Below are positions 18,695-26,774 of a stretch of DNA of 64,000 nt, piece by piece (the first letter of the stretch is position 1; each line of letters starts with the position of its first letter). Both the position numbers and the translations under genes were made by a program. The notes under the pieces were generated by a model, which saw only the letters and a list, made by a program, of their open reading frames with translations, was not told the DNA's origin and did not search any database. Source of the DNA: Bradyrhizobium sp. CCBAU 53421 (GTDB lineage Bacteria; Pseudomonadota; Alphaproteobacteria; Rhizobiales; Xanthobacteraceae); contig NZ_CP030047.1 of assembly GCF_015291625.1 (NCBI RefSeq), forward strand, positions 2,170,001-2,234,000, in the 5' to 3' direction.

Positions 18695-19258
18695 ATGTCT
18701 TCGATCGACGAATCCAAAGCCTTCATCCCGCTCAACATCGCGGTGCTGACGATTTCCGACACCCGCTCGCTGGCGGATGACAAGTCGGGCACCACGCTGG
18801 CCGACCGTCTCACCGCGGCCGGCCACAAGCTCGCGGCGCGCGAGATCGTCACCGACGATGTCGAGGCGATCCGCGCCGTGATCCGGCGCTGGATCGCGGA
18901 CCCCGGCGTCGATGCAGTCATCACCACCGGCGGCACAGGCTTTACCGGCCGCGACGTGACGCCGGAGGCGGTCGAGCCGCTGTTCGAGAAGCGGATGGAC
19001 GGCTTTTCGATCGCCTTCCACATGCTGAGCCACGCCAAGATCGGGGCCTCGACGATCCAGAGCCGCGCCACCGCCGGCGTTGCCGGCGCGACCTTCATTT
19101 TCTGCCTGCCCGGTTCGCCCGGCGCCTGCCGCGACGGCTGGGACGGCATCCTGGCCGCGCAGCTCGACTACCGCACGCGGCCATGCAATTTCGTCGAGAT
19201 CATGCCGCGGCTCGACGAGCACCTGCGCCGCCCGAAGGCGAAAGGGTCGAGCGCGTAG
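18695..19258 (+). CDS. moaB: molybdenum cofactor biosynthesis protein B
   Basis: 187 aa, MoaB/MogA molybdopterin-binding fold: IAVLTISDTRSLADDKSG at the N-terminus, TTGGTGFTGRDVTPEAVEPL (the conserved GGTG loop binding molybdopterin), and FCLPGSPGACRDGWDGI. Proteins of this family adenylylate or handle molybdopterin during Moco synthesis. ATG at 18695 was preferred to the in-frame GTG at 18680 because the GTG lies in the palindromic repeat arm. Confidence 0.92.
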   Translation: MSSIDESKAFIPLNIAVLTISDTRSLADDKSGTTLADRLTAAGHKLAAREIVTDDVEAIRAVIRRWIADPGVDAVITTGGTGFTGRDVTPEAVEPLFEKRMDGFSIAFHMLSHAKIGASTIQSRATAGVAGATFIFCLPGSPGACRDGWDGILAAQLDYRTRPCNFVEIMPRLDEHLRRPKAKGSSA

Positions 19259-19288
19259 GTCGCTCCATCCGGGCTACGCGTTCTCCCA

Positions 19289-19350
19289 CGTCATTCCGGG
19301 CTCGCGCTAGGCGCGCCCTCAGGCGCGCAATTGCGCGTCGGGGAATGACG
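19289..19350. repeat. intergenic palindromic repeat
   Basis: CGTCATTCCGGGCTCGCGC ... GCGCAATTGCGCGTCGGGGAATGACG, between convergent genes moaB and the micro-ORF. Confidence 0.65.
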
Positions 19351-19362
19351 AGTGCAGATTGA

Positions 19363-19518
19363 TCAACTGCCGCCGCAGATCACCTTGACCAGACCGCGCC
19401 ACAGCGCCCGAACGGCGTCGCGATACGCCTCGGCCCGCAGGGCGTGGGCCCTGCGCGTGTAGAATGTGATCAGCTCAGCCGTCACGCGCCGCGCGTCCTC
19501 GCGGCGCTGCGGCTTCAC
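19363..19518 (-). CDS. 51-aa basic micro-protein overlapping the MarR-GNAT gene
   Basis: GTG at 19518 overlaps the TGA of the preceding MarR-GNAT gene (GTGA), a classic translational-coupling arrangement. The product begins KPQRREDARRVTAELITFYT and contains an Arg/Ala-rich helix (RAHALRAEAYRDAVRALWRG) and a short hydrophobic end. Family not recognised. The overlap, the coherent amphipathic composition and the gap otherwise empty support a real gene; absence of any homology test limits certainty. Confidence 0.5.
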   Translation of the reverse strand: MKPQRREDARRVTAELITFYTRRAHALRAEAYRDAVRALWRGLVKVICGGS

Positions 19519-20456
19519 AGCTCAAGCTCCCAGGTCTCGCCGACCAGATCGACGCCAAAGCTGTGGTGCTTCTCTTCCTTCACCCGCTGGAAGCCGGCGC
19601 GGGCGTAGATGCCGCGTGCGGCGAGCAGGATGCTCTGGGTCCACAGCGTCATCTTCTTGTAGCCCTTCTCGCGCGCGGCGCGGATGCATTGCTCCACCAG
19701 GGCGCGGCCGACGCCGAGCCCGCGCGCTTTCTCCTCGACCAGCAACAGCCGCAGCTTCGCGACACCGTCGCCGCCGTTGACAAGGAAGATCGAACCGACC
19801 GGCTCGCCGTCGACCTCGGCGATCCAGCAATGCTCGCGGACCGGATCGAACGATCTGAGAAATTGCGCGCAGATCTCCGCCACCAATGCCTCGTAGCTGA
19901 TGTCCCAGCCATATTCCTCGGCATAGGCCTGTCCCTGTCGCGAGACCACCCAGCCCATGTCACCGACACGGTGGCTGCGCAGCAGGAAGCTGGTGGGTTT
20001 CTGCATCGTCGGCTCCAACGCTTGTTCGATCGTACTCATCGCTCGCACCACCGCCGCGCGGCGGTTGCCGTCGATCTGCTTCAACAGTGTGGCGACCTCC
20101 TCGCGCGAACGGCTTTCGAGGTCGGTCGACGCGGCGCGGCCCTTGGCGGTCAGCGCCACCTCGTTGACACGCTTGTCGGTCTTCGACGGCTTGCGCGTCA
20201 CGATCTGGCGGCGCTGCAGCGCTTGTAGCGTGCGGCTGACAAAGCCGGCGTCGAGGTCGAGGTCGCGCACCAGGTCGGTCGCGGTGCAGTGATCGCGATG
20301 CGCGAGCTCGTAGATGATCCGCGCTTCCTGCAGCGTGAACGGCGAGTGCAGCAGCTTCGGCTCGATGATGCCGAGCTTGCGGGTATAGAACCGGCTGAAG
20401 CCGCGGACCGCGGCAACCTGGCTGTCGAGGGTGGCATCCGAGATGTTTGATTTCAT
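19515..20456 (-). CDS. MarR-type regulator fused to a GNAT acetyltransferase
   Basis: 313 aa. The N-terminal half (about 10-145) is a MarR winged helix: FTLQEARIIYELAHRDHCTATDLVRDLDLDAGFVSRTLQALQRRQIVTRKPSKTD is the HTH and wing. The C-terminal half (about 155-313) is a GNAT domain with the acetyl-CoA loop RLLLVEEKARGLGVGRALVEQCI (R-G-L-G-V-G). Bifunctional MarR/GNAT proteins are widespread in rhizobia. TTG at 20459 precedes ATG at 20456 directly; ATG chosen. The start region carries two matching palindromes, so autoregulation is likely. A 51-aa ORF overlaps its stop. Confidence 0.92.
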   Translation of the reverse strand: MKSNISDATLDSQVAAVRGFSRFYTRKLGIIEPKLLHSPFTLQEARIIYELAHRDHCTATDLVRDLDLDAGFVSRTLQALQRRQIVTRKPSKTDKRVNEVALTAKGRAASTDLESRSREEVATLLKQIDGNRRAAVVRAMSTIEQALEPTMQKPTSFLLRSHRVGDMGWVVSRQGQAYAEEYGWDISYEALVAEICAQFLRSFDPVREHCWIAEVDGEPVGSIFLVNGGDGVAKLRLLLVEEKARGLGVGRALVEQCIRAAREKGYKKMTLWTQSILLAARGIYARAGFQRVKEEKHHSFGVDLVGETWELEL

Positions 20457-20460
20457 CAAA
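20446..20460. promoter_or_regulatory. MarR-type operator half of a pair, proximal
   Basis: TTTGA-N5-TCAAA palindrome covering the MarR-GNAT start codon. Its centre (20453) is 22 bp from the distal copy, two helical turns. Confidence 0.6.
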
Positions 20461-20466
20461 TATATT

Positions 20467-20483
20467 ATTTGACGGAATCAAAT
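20467..20483. promoter_or_regulatory. MarR-type operator half of a pair, distal
   Basis: ATTTGA-CGGAA-TCAAAT, a perfect 6-5-6 palindrome with the same core and spacing as the proximal site, 11-27 bases upstream of the start. The surrounding DNA is AT-rich, as expected for the promoter. Confidence 0.65.
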
Positions 20484-20556
20484 AAATGGCAAGGGCTTTT
20501 GTCGCGCGTTCTCACCCGCGTCCTTCAGGCGAGCCGTGGGATTGCTGGAAAACGCG

Positions 20557-21126
20557 CTAAGCGACCATGATCCGGCTGCGCAGCATGGTGCGCGAGGAGC
20601 GGCCGAGCCGGCGTAGCAGGCGCGCCTCGGAGCGGCGTGCGTCCGGCCGGTAGCCGCCGATCCGCTCGTAGTGCTCGCGGGCGATCAGCAGGCCCTGTTC
20701 GGCCGAGGGCCCGGTGATCATCCGGGCGACGAATTTGAGGCCGTCGCGCAGGCCGGGGTCGGTGTAGGGCGCGCGGGCGTAGCGGAAGATGCCGGCGCGG
20801 TCCTTGCCGCTTGCCGCCACCATCTGGATGAACTGGGTGGTCTCCTCGATCCAGCCGGCATCGAGCACCGCGCCCGGATGCAGGAACATCAGCCAGGGCG
20901 AACGCGCCTGCCGTGCGCCCGCCGCCAGCGCTGCGGCGCGCGTGCCCTCGAAGCGCAGGAAGCCGCAGCCGGCGACGTCGGCAACGCGCTCCATCACGTC
21001 GCTGTCGGTACGGTCGACCAGCAGCACCTCGCGGATGACACCGGCGGCCGCGCCCGGCACCAGCGCCGCCAATGTTGCGACCGCGGTGCGCTCGATCCCG
21101 TCGGTTGGAATGATCACGCTCAACAT
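20557..21126 (-). CDS. glycosyltransferase family 2-like protein
   Basis: 189 aa. The N-terminal nucleotide-sugar fold starts LSVIIPTDGIERTAVATLAAL, with EVLLVDRTDSDVM and AGARQARSPWLMFLHPGAVL (a GT-A style acidic turn position; the usual DxD reads HPGA). The C-terminus is Arg-rich (RRSEARLLRRLGRSSRTMLR). It is short for a GT-2 enzyme, and the DxD substitution leaves activity doubtful. ATG at 21126 starts the fold; an in-frame extension to 21303 overlaps the divergent gene and was rejected. Confidence 0.72.
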   Translation of the reverse strand: MLSVIIPTDGIERTAVATLAALVPGAAAGVIREVLLVDRTDSDVMERVADVAGCGFLRFEGTRAAALAAGARQARSPWLMFLHPGAVLDAGWIEETTQFIQMVAASGKDRAGIFRYARAPYTDPGLRDGLKFVARMITGPSAEQGLLIAREHYERIGGYRPDARRSEARLLRRLGRSSRTMLRSRIMVA

Positions 21127-21290
21127 GATTTGAGGCTTCGGTGGCTCAAACGGTTCGAGAAACTCCGGCCGTGTTATCACCTTGTCATATTCAAAGCAGC
21201 CTGTTCGCCTGCGGAATTTTGCAGCAAGGTTCTGTGGAATTTCTCCGCTCGTGTTCTTGATTTGTTCTAGCGCTGTGCTAGCTTCAGAGC

Positions 21291-22469
21291 ATGAGCCGAG
21301 CATCCTCTCATGCCCTCAAGCACCCGCCGGTAACGGCGCCCTCCGATAACCCGGCGGGTGCACCTTCACCTGTTCCTGCCCCATTTCCCGAGCTTGCGGT
21401 CGCGATCGAGCGCCAGCGGCGGCGCGGCCGCGGTGCGCAGTCCAACGCCAGCGGCCGCTACGAGGCCGAGGCCCGGGTCGCCTTCGACGACGGCTGGCAG
21501 AGCCTCGAAGACCTGCCGCCGTTCACGACCAGCGTCGCGCTCGACACCTCGCGCAAGGTGATCACCCGCAACGAGTCGCCCGACATCGGCTTCGACCGCT
21601 CGATCAACCCCTATCGCGGCTGCGAGCATGGCTGTGTCTATTGCTTCGCGCGGCCGACCCACGCCTATCTCGGGCTGTCTCCCGGGCTCGATTTCGAGTC
21701 GAAACTGTTCGCCAAGCCCGATGCGCCCGCGCTGCTCGAGAAGGAGCTGGCGGCGCCCGATTACGAGGCGCGGATGATCGCGATCGGCACCAACACCGAT
21801 CCCTACCAGCCGATCGAGCGCGACCGGAAGATCATGCGCGGCATCCTCGAGGTGCTGGAGCGCGCCGGGCATCCGGTCGGCATCGTGACCAAGTCGGCGC
21901 TGGTGACCCGCGACATCGACATCCTGGCGCGGATGGCCAAGCGCAATCTTGCCAAGGTCGCGCTCTCGGTGACGACGCTCGATCCGAAGCTTGCCCGCAC
22001 CATGGAGCCGCGCGCCTCGACGCCGCCGAAGCGGCTCGAGGCGATCAAGCGGCTGGCGGAGGCCGGCATCCCGACCACGGTGATGGTCGCGCCGGTGATC
22101 CCGGCGCTGAACGATTCCGAGATCGAGCGCATCCTCGATGCCGCAGCCCATGCCGGCGCCAGGGAGGCGAGCTACGTGCTGCTGCGGCTGCCGCTCGAGG
22201 TCCGCGACCTGTTCCGCGAATGGCTGATGGCGAACTATCCCGACCGCTACCGCCACGTCTTCACGCTGATCCGCGACATGCGTGGCGGCCGCGACTACGA
22301 TTCGCAATGGGGCACGCGGATGAAGGGCACCGGCCCGATGGCCTGGATGATCGGCCGTCGCTTCGAGATCGCCTGCGAGAAGCTCGGGCTCAACAAGCGG
22401 CGCACCAAGCTGACCACCGATCACTTCGCCAAGCCGAAGCGCAGCGGACAGCAGCTCAGTTTGTTCTAG
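21291..22469 (+). CDS. PA0069-family radical SAM protein
   Basis: 392 aa. The radical SAM cluster motif is C-X3-C-X2-C in RGCEHGCVYCFARPTHAYLG (about residue 110). The SPASM-less SPL-like fold continues with IGTNTDPYQPIERDRKIMRG and VTKSALVTRDIDIL. The family is annotated as PA0069 family radical SAM protein, related to spore photoproduct lyase; the reaction is unknown. The C-terminus is basic (NKRRTKLTTDHFAKPKRSGQ). Divergent from the glycosyltransferase. Confidence 0.9.
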   Translation: MSRASSHALKHPPVTAPSDNPAGAPSPVPAPFPELAVAIERQRRRGRGAQSNASGRYEAEARVAFDDGWQSLEDLPPFTTSVALDTSRKVITRNESPDIGFDRSINPYRGCEHGCVYCFARPTHAYLGLSPGLDFESKLFAKPDAPALLEKELAAPDYEARMIAIGTNTDPYQPIERDRKIMRGILEVLERAGHPVGIVTKSALVTRDIDILARMAKRNLAKVALSVTTLDPKLARTMEPRASTPPKRLEAIKRLAEAGIPTTVMVAPVIPALNDSEIERILDAAAHAGAREASYVLLRLPLEVRDLFREWLMANYPDRYRHVFTLIRDMRGGRDYDSQWGTRMKGTGPMAWMIGRRFEIACEKLGLNKRRTKLTTDHFAKPKRSGQQLSLF

Positions 22470-22479
22470 GTGAGATGGC

Positions 22480-22565
22480 GTAGCCCGGATGGAGCGAAGC
22501 GAAATCCGGGATCTTGTGCCGGCGGTGAGACTTTCCCGGATTACGCTTCGCTCCATCCGGGCTAC
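22480..22565. repeat. palindromic repeat, GTAGCCCGGATGGAGCGAAG family
   Basis: Arms GTAGCCCGGATGGAGCGAAG and CTTCGCTCCATCCGGGCTAC are exact complements over 20 bases. A relative (TAGGATGGGTAGAGCG) is at 25673-25755. Confidence 0.85.
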
Positions 22566-22611
22566 GAAGAAGCAAGCTGGCGACAACACCATAAGCAAAG
22601 TGAGTGCAACA

Positions 22612-23058
22612 ATGAGTAACGCCCCGACCGCCCGCTTCACCGTCCTCACGCTCGGCGTCAGCGACATGCGCGCCAGCATCGCTTTCTATGAGTCCCTCGG
22701 CTTCACCAGGAAGATGCGCGCGACCGGCGAGGAGGTCGCCTTCTTCGAGACCGGCGGCACCGTGCTCGGGCTGTTCCCGTGGCATCTGCTCGCCGACGAC
22801 GCCGGACTGCCAGATCAGCCGCGCCCGGCCGCATTCCACGGTGTCGCGATCGCCTGGAACTGCAACGACGATATCGAGGTCGATCGCGTGATGGCATTCG
22901 CGCTGTCGAAGGGCGCCACATTGCTGAAACCGGCGCAGCCGACCAGCTATGGCGGCTATTGCGGTTATTTCGGCGATCCCGACGGCCACGCCTGGGAAGT
23001 GGTGCGCGCGCCGGGCTTTGAGGTTCTCGATAGCGGGCGGGTGTCGATCCCGGATTAG
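22612..23058 (+). CDS. VOC / glyoxalase-fold family protein
   Basis: 148 aa. Two beta-alpha-beta-beta-beta modules: FTVLTLGVSDMRASIAFYES at the N-terminus and GGYCGYFGDPDGHAWEVVRA at the C-terminus, the latter containing the Glu position typical of a metal ligand. VOC proteins include glyoxalases, dioxygenases and resistance proteins; the substrate is unknown. ATG at 22612 chosen; the upstream frame is the palindromic repeat. Confidence 0.88.
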   Translation: MSNAPTARFTVLTLGVSDMRASIAFYESLGFTRKMRATGEEVAFFETGGTVLGLFPWHLLADDAGLPDQPRPAAFHGVAIAWNCNDDIEVDRVMAFALSKGATLLKPAQPTSYGGYCGYFGDPDGHAWEVVRAPGFEVLDSGRVSIPD

Positions 23059-23136
23059 AGAGAGCTGGATTGAATAGCGGGGAAGGGGAGCGGGTTCCCG
23101 GTTGCGCCGGGGGCCTTGCTTGATCACGATCGCCGC

Positions 23137-23913
23137 ATGATTCGGGATAAGTCCAAAAGCGCATCAAAGAGCGTGTCGAAGAAGAAGTCGGCTGAACCGG
23201 CCGTGCCGGCCAAGCGCGTCATCGCGGTGACGCGCCCGAGCTTTCGGCGCGAGCGCGCGCTGATCAAGCGCGGCGTCTGGCCGGTCGCCGGCTGCGACGA
23301 GGCCGGGCGCGGCCCGCTGGCCGGACCCGTGGTCGCCGCCGCCGTGGTGCTCGACCCCGATCGCGTCCCAAAAGGCCTCGATGATTCCAAGCGGCTGACC
23401 GCCGAGCGCCGTGAGGAACTGTTCGAGGAGATTTGCGCGACCGCTGCGTTCGCGGTTGCGGTGGCCTCGCCGGCGCGAATCGACCGCGACAATATCCTGC
23501 GCGCCTCGCTGTGGGCGCTGGCCCGTGCCGTGCACGCGCTGCCGGAGATGCCGAAGCACGTCTTCGTCGACGGCCGCGACAAACTCGCCACGCCCTGCGA
23601 CTGCGATGCCGTGATCGGCGGCGACGGCATCGTGGCCTCGATCGCGGCGGCCTCGATCATCGCCAAGGTGACGCGCGACCGCCTGATGTGCGCGCTGGCG
23701 CTGGATTGCCCCGGCTACGGTTTCGAGCAGCACAAAGGCTACGGCGTCCCCGAGCACCTCGAGGCGCTGGAGAGGCTCGGGCCGAGCAGCCATCACCGCA
23801 GTTTCTTCGCCCCCGTCGTCGCCGCGCGGCTGAAGCATTTCCCGGTCGCGGCTGAGCCCGACCTGTTCACGGTGGACGCGACAAGCGAGGCCGCGGCGTC
23901 CGAAGCGGCGTAG
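23137..23913 (+). CDS. rnhB: ribonuclease HII
   Basis: 258 aa. It cleaves RNA in RNA-DNA hybrids and single ribonucleotides. The basic N-terminal extension (about 1-50) is followed by [20 protein letters not shown], with the catalytic DE pair, then [15 protein letters not shown] and [10 protein letters not shown] (third Asp). The C-terminal [19 protein letters not shown] motif is characteristic of the HII group. ATG at 23137 preferred to TTG at 23116. Confidence 0.95.
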   Translation: MIRDKSKSASKSVSKKKSAEPAVPAKRVIAVTRPSFRRERALIKRGVWPVAGCDEAGRGPLAGPVVAAAVVLDPDRVPKGLDDSKRLTAERREELFEEICATAAFAVAVASPARIDRDNILRASLWALARAVHALPEMPKHVFVDGRDKLATPCDCDAVIGGDGIVASIAAASIIAKVTRDRLMCALALDCPGYGFEQHKGYGVPEHLEALERLGPSSHHRSFFAPVVAARLKHFPVAAEPDLFTVDATSEAAASEAA

Positions 23914-23936
23914 CGCGCGACCGCGCCGCACTCTCG

Positions 23937-23970
23937 GCTGTCATCGCCCGGTTTCGCGGGTGATGACAGC
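23937..23970 (+). terminator. hairpin after rnhB
   Basis: GCTGTCATCGCCCG/CGGGTGATGACAGC stem, one mismatch, 24 bases downstream of the rnhB stop. No U-run, so it is a palindromic repeat that may act as a weak terminator. Confidence 0.45.
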
Positions 23971-24068
23971 GGAGATTGACTTAGCAGGGGGCACTCACCG
24001 GCCCCGGTTGCCTCCATCGCCGCCGCCGTTTATCAAAACCTCAGGGATCAGATGGCGCCGCTTTGTTT

Positions 24069-24117
24069 GAGCATGGTCTTTTCGGAAAGCCGCTTCGCAC
24101 TTTTCCGGATCATGCTC
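24069..24117. repeat. palindromic repeat, GCATGATC family
   Basis: GAGCATGGTCTTTTCGGAAA and its imperfect complement ending CCGGATCATGCTC, 34 bases before the next gene. Confidence 0.75.
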
Positions 24118-24151
24118 GACTGACAAGTGGCTGGGGCATTTCAGGCGTTTC

Positions 24152-25657
24152 ATGCGGTTTACCTCCCTGGTTGTCGAACTGATCCGCGCCCGGCCGCGCC
24201 TCGTGGTGTGGGTCGTGGTGCTGGTGCAGGCCGCGATCTGGCTGCTGCTGCCGCTGATCTTCTACGGCAGCCCGCCCGGCAATCTCGCCACCGTCCTCGC
24301 CTTCGGACGCGAATATCAGGTCGGCACCGACATGGGGCCGCCGCTTTCGTTCTGGCTCGCAGACATCGCCTTCCGCGCCGCCGGCAACCACGTGTTCGGC
24401 GTCTATCTGCTGGCGCAGGTCTGCGAGATCGTCACCTTCATCGCCTTCTACCAACTGGCACGCGCCATCGTCGGCGGCCCGCAGGGCGTGCTGGCGGTGC
24501 TGCTGTCGATGACGGTGGTGGTGTTCTCCTCGCCGAGCGTCGAGTTCGGGCCGCTGATCCTGGCGCGTCCGCTGTGGGCGCTCCTGCTACTGCATTCCTG
24601 GCAATTGATCGGGCAGAACCGGCGCGCCGCCTGGTTCGCCTGGTCGATCGATTGCGGACTCTTGCTGCTGACGACGCCGGCAGCGATCGGCATGATCCTG
24701 CTGGTTGTCGGCTTTGCGCTCGCAACCGAGCGCGGGCGGCGCACGCTGCGCGCGGTGGACCCGCTCTATGCGCTGCTGGTCGTCATCGTGCTGGCGCTGC
24801 CCTATCTGATCTGGCTGGTCCGCGCCGACGCGCTGGCGCTGCCGGCCTTGCCGGCGCTTGCCGAGCTCAAGGCGCGCGCGCTGCGCTGGGGCGTCGTGCT
24901 CGGCGGGCTGATCGTGGCGACCGCCGCAATCGCCGTGCTCGCGATCCTCAATTCACGCTGGTTCGCCCGCGACGGTGAGGATGCCCCGATCATCTACCGT
25001 CCGCCGGTCAGTCCGCTGGCGCAGCAGTTCGTTTACTTCTTCGCGTTCGCGCCGGCGATCGTGAGCAGCTTCGTCTCCGGGCTGTTCGATCTCGACCGCG
25101 CCTTCGGCGGCGCCGGCGTGGCGCTTTTGATGTCGGGGCTCGCGGTCGTCGTCGCAACCGGCGATCTGATCCATCTCAGGCGGCAACGGCTGCTGCGCTC
25201 GGTATGGGCCTTCGCCATCGCGGCGCCCGCCGCGCTCGCGCTGGCGGCGGCGTTGTTCCTGCCCTGGACCAGCACCACCGAGGTGCCGACCTCGCTGCCG
25301 GCAACCGCGATGGGGCGCTTCTTCGACGACAGCTACGAGCGCCGCACCAACCAGCGCCTGCGCGCGGTGGCCGGCGATCCTGAAATCGCCAGCCTGATTG
25401 CGATGAACGGGCGCCGTCCGCATCTGTTGCTCGACGCCGCGCCGCAACGGACGCCCTGGCTGACGGTCGCAAGGTTCAACGAGACCGGCGGCGTCGTGGT
25501 CTGGCGCGCGCAGGACACCGCCGGCACGCCGCCGCCCGATCTTGCGCAACGCTTCCCTGGCCTCGTGCCGGAAGTGCCGCGTTCGTTCGACCGCCTGGTC
25601 AACGGCCGGCAGCCGGTGCTGCGGATCGGCTGGGCGATCGTGCGGCCGAAGGGGTAG
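24152..25657 (+). CDS. ArnT/PMT-like multi-pass membrane glycosyltransferase
   Basis: 501 aa with about nine to ten membrane helices and short loops. The first is LVVWVVVLVQAAIWLLLPLI, and the loop after it carries GTDMGPPLSFWLADIAF, resembling the first periplasmic loop (with its acidic residue) of family 39 lipid-phosphosugar transferases. A C-terminal soluble stretch of about 110 aa follows. The class transfers sugars from polyprenyl phosphate to lipid A, proteins or other envelope targets; the acceptor here is unknown. ATG follows TTTCAGGCGTTTC. No operon partner on this strand. Confidence 0.72.
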   Translation: MRFTSLVVELIRARPRLVVWVVVLVQAAIWLLLPLIFYGSPPGNLATVLAFGREYQVGTDMGPPLSFWLADIAFRAAGNHVFGVYLLAQVCEIVTFIAFYQLARAIVGGPQGVLAVLLSMTVVVFSSPSVEFGPLILARPLWALLLLHSWQLIGQNRRAAWFAWSIDCGLLLLTTPAAIGMILLVVGFALATERGRRTLRAVDPLYALLVVIVLALPYLIWLVRADALALPALPALAELKARALRWGVVLGGLIVATAAIAVLAILNSRWFARDGEDAPIIYRPPVSPLAQQFVYFFAFAPAIVSSFVSGLFDLDRAFGGAGVALLMSGLAVVVATGDLIHLRRQRLLRSVWAFAIAAPAALALAAALFLPWTSTTEVPTSLPATAMGRFFDDSYERRTNQRLRAVAGDPEIASLIAMNGRRPHLLLDAAPQRTPWLTVARFNETGGVVVWRAQDTAGTPPPDLAQRFPGLVPEVPRSFDRLVNGRQPVLRIGWAIVRPKG

Positions 25658-25672
25658 GGATTCGTAAATTTG

Positions 25673-25755
25673 TAGGATGGGTAGAGCGAAGCGAAACCCA
25701 TCAACTCGTATCCGCGGCGCGAAATGACGGGTTTCGCTGCGCTCTACCCATCCTA
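25673..25755. repeat. palindromic repeat, TAGGATGGGTAGAGCG family
   Basis: TAGGATGGGTAGAGCGAAGC pairs with GCGCTCTACCCATCCTA across a short variable loop, between convergent genes. Confidence 0.8.
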
Positions 25756-25760
25756 CTAAG

Positions 25761-26591
25761 CTACCCCGCCGCCGGCTGCAGCACCTTCGCGATCGCGCGC
25801 AGATCCTGCCACGACAACCGCTTGTAGGACGGCGAGCGCAACAGATACGCCGGATGGAAGGTGGCGACGGCGCGGATCGTGCGCGTGCCGGTGTCGTAGT
25901 CGATCCATTTGCCGCGCGTGCGCATGATGCCTTCGCGCGTGCCGAGCAGCGCCTGGGTCGAGGGATTGCCGAGCGTCACCAGCACATCGGGATTCACCAG
26001 CTCGATATGGCGCTGGATGAAGGGTAGGCACACCTGCGTCTCCTGCGGCGTCGGCGTGCGGTTGCCCGGTGGCCGCCACGGGATGACATTGGCGATATAG
26101 GCTTTGCTGCGGTCGAGCCCGATTGCCGCTATCATGCGGTCGAGCAGCTTGCCGGAGCGGCCGACGAACGGCAGTCCCTCGATGTCCTCGTCGCGGCCCG
26201 GCGCTTCGCCGACGAACATCACGCGCGCCTCGGGGTTGCCATCGGCGAACACCAGCCGGGTCGCGGTGTGCTTCAGCGCGCAGCCGTCGAATGTCTCCAT
26301 CAGCGTGCGCAGCGCTTCCAGCGTCGGCGCGGTGCGTGCGGCCTCGCGCGCGGAGGCGATCGCGGCGTCCGGCGCGATGGTGATTTCGCTGCGCGGAACG
26401 GCGGGTATCGGCGGGGGCCGCAGCGGATTGAGTGCAACTGACGGACGGGGCGCTGTGGGGGCGGGAACTGGCTCGGGCTCTTCCAGCCGGTTGATCGGCT
26501 CGTCGCCGAGCGCGCAATCGACCCCGGCCTCGAGGTAAAAGGCCAGCAATTGCTGCAGTGTAGGGGTGGGCTCGGGCGGCAGGGCTATCAT
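25761..26591 (-). CDS. type-4 uracil-DNA glycosylase
   Basis: 276 aa. The catalytic core is [20 protein letters not shown] (motif A), then [20 protein letters not shown] and the His motif [14 protein letters not shown] (motif B). It excises uracil from DNA. An N-terminal Pro-rich extension of about 90 residues precedes the core. Type-4 enzymes normally ligate a 4Fe-4S cluster through four Cys; here I see Cys in [15 protein letters not shown] and QVCLPF but not an obvious fourth, so cluster binding is uncertain. Confidence 0.88.
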   Translation of the reverse strand: MIALPPEPTPTLQQLLAFYLEAGVDCALGDEPINRLEEPEPVPAPTAPRPSVALNPLRPPPIPAVPRSEITIAPDAAIASAREAARTAPTLEALRTLMETFDGCALKHTATRLVFADGNPEARVMFVGEAPGRDEDIEGLPFVGRSGKLLDRMIAAIGLDRSKAYIANVIPWRPPGNRTPTPQETQVCLPFIQRHIELVNPDVLVTLGNPSTQALLGTREGIMRTRGKWIDYDTGTRTIRAVATFHPAYLLRSPSYKRLSWQDLRAIAKVLQPAAG

Positions 26592-26739
26592 GGATGTAAT
26601 TTTAGCATGAACGGGAAAAGTGGAGGCTGGTTTTTGGAAAGATTATGCTCCTGTGGCGCCGCGGCCGCGCGAAACCTGGCCAAGCGCAATTCCATGGTTG
26701 TCCTTCCGCCAAAAATCGGAAACAACGACTTTTGAAAAG

Positions 26740-26756
26740 CTTAGAAGCGTTCTCAA
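26740..26756 (+). promoter_or_regulatory. ICE-like palindrome before the ETF-QO gene
   Basis: CTTAGAAGCGTTCTCAA, identical at 15 of 17 positions to the perfect palindrome before bfr (56530-56546). It lies 18 bases upstream of the ETF-QO start. Likely an Irr-type iron control element (inference). Confidence 0.55.
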
Positions 26757-26774
26757 TGGGCTGAGATCAAGATC

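Noticed and set aside
20557..21303. Longer start for the glycosyltransferase at 21303
   Set aside because: It would overlap the divergent radical SAM start region and adds non-conserved sequence.
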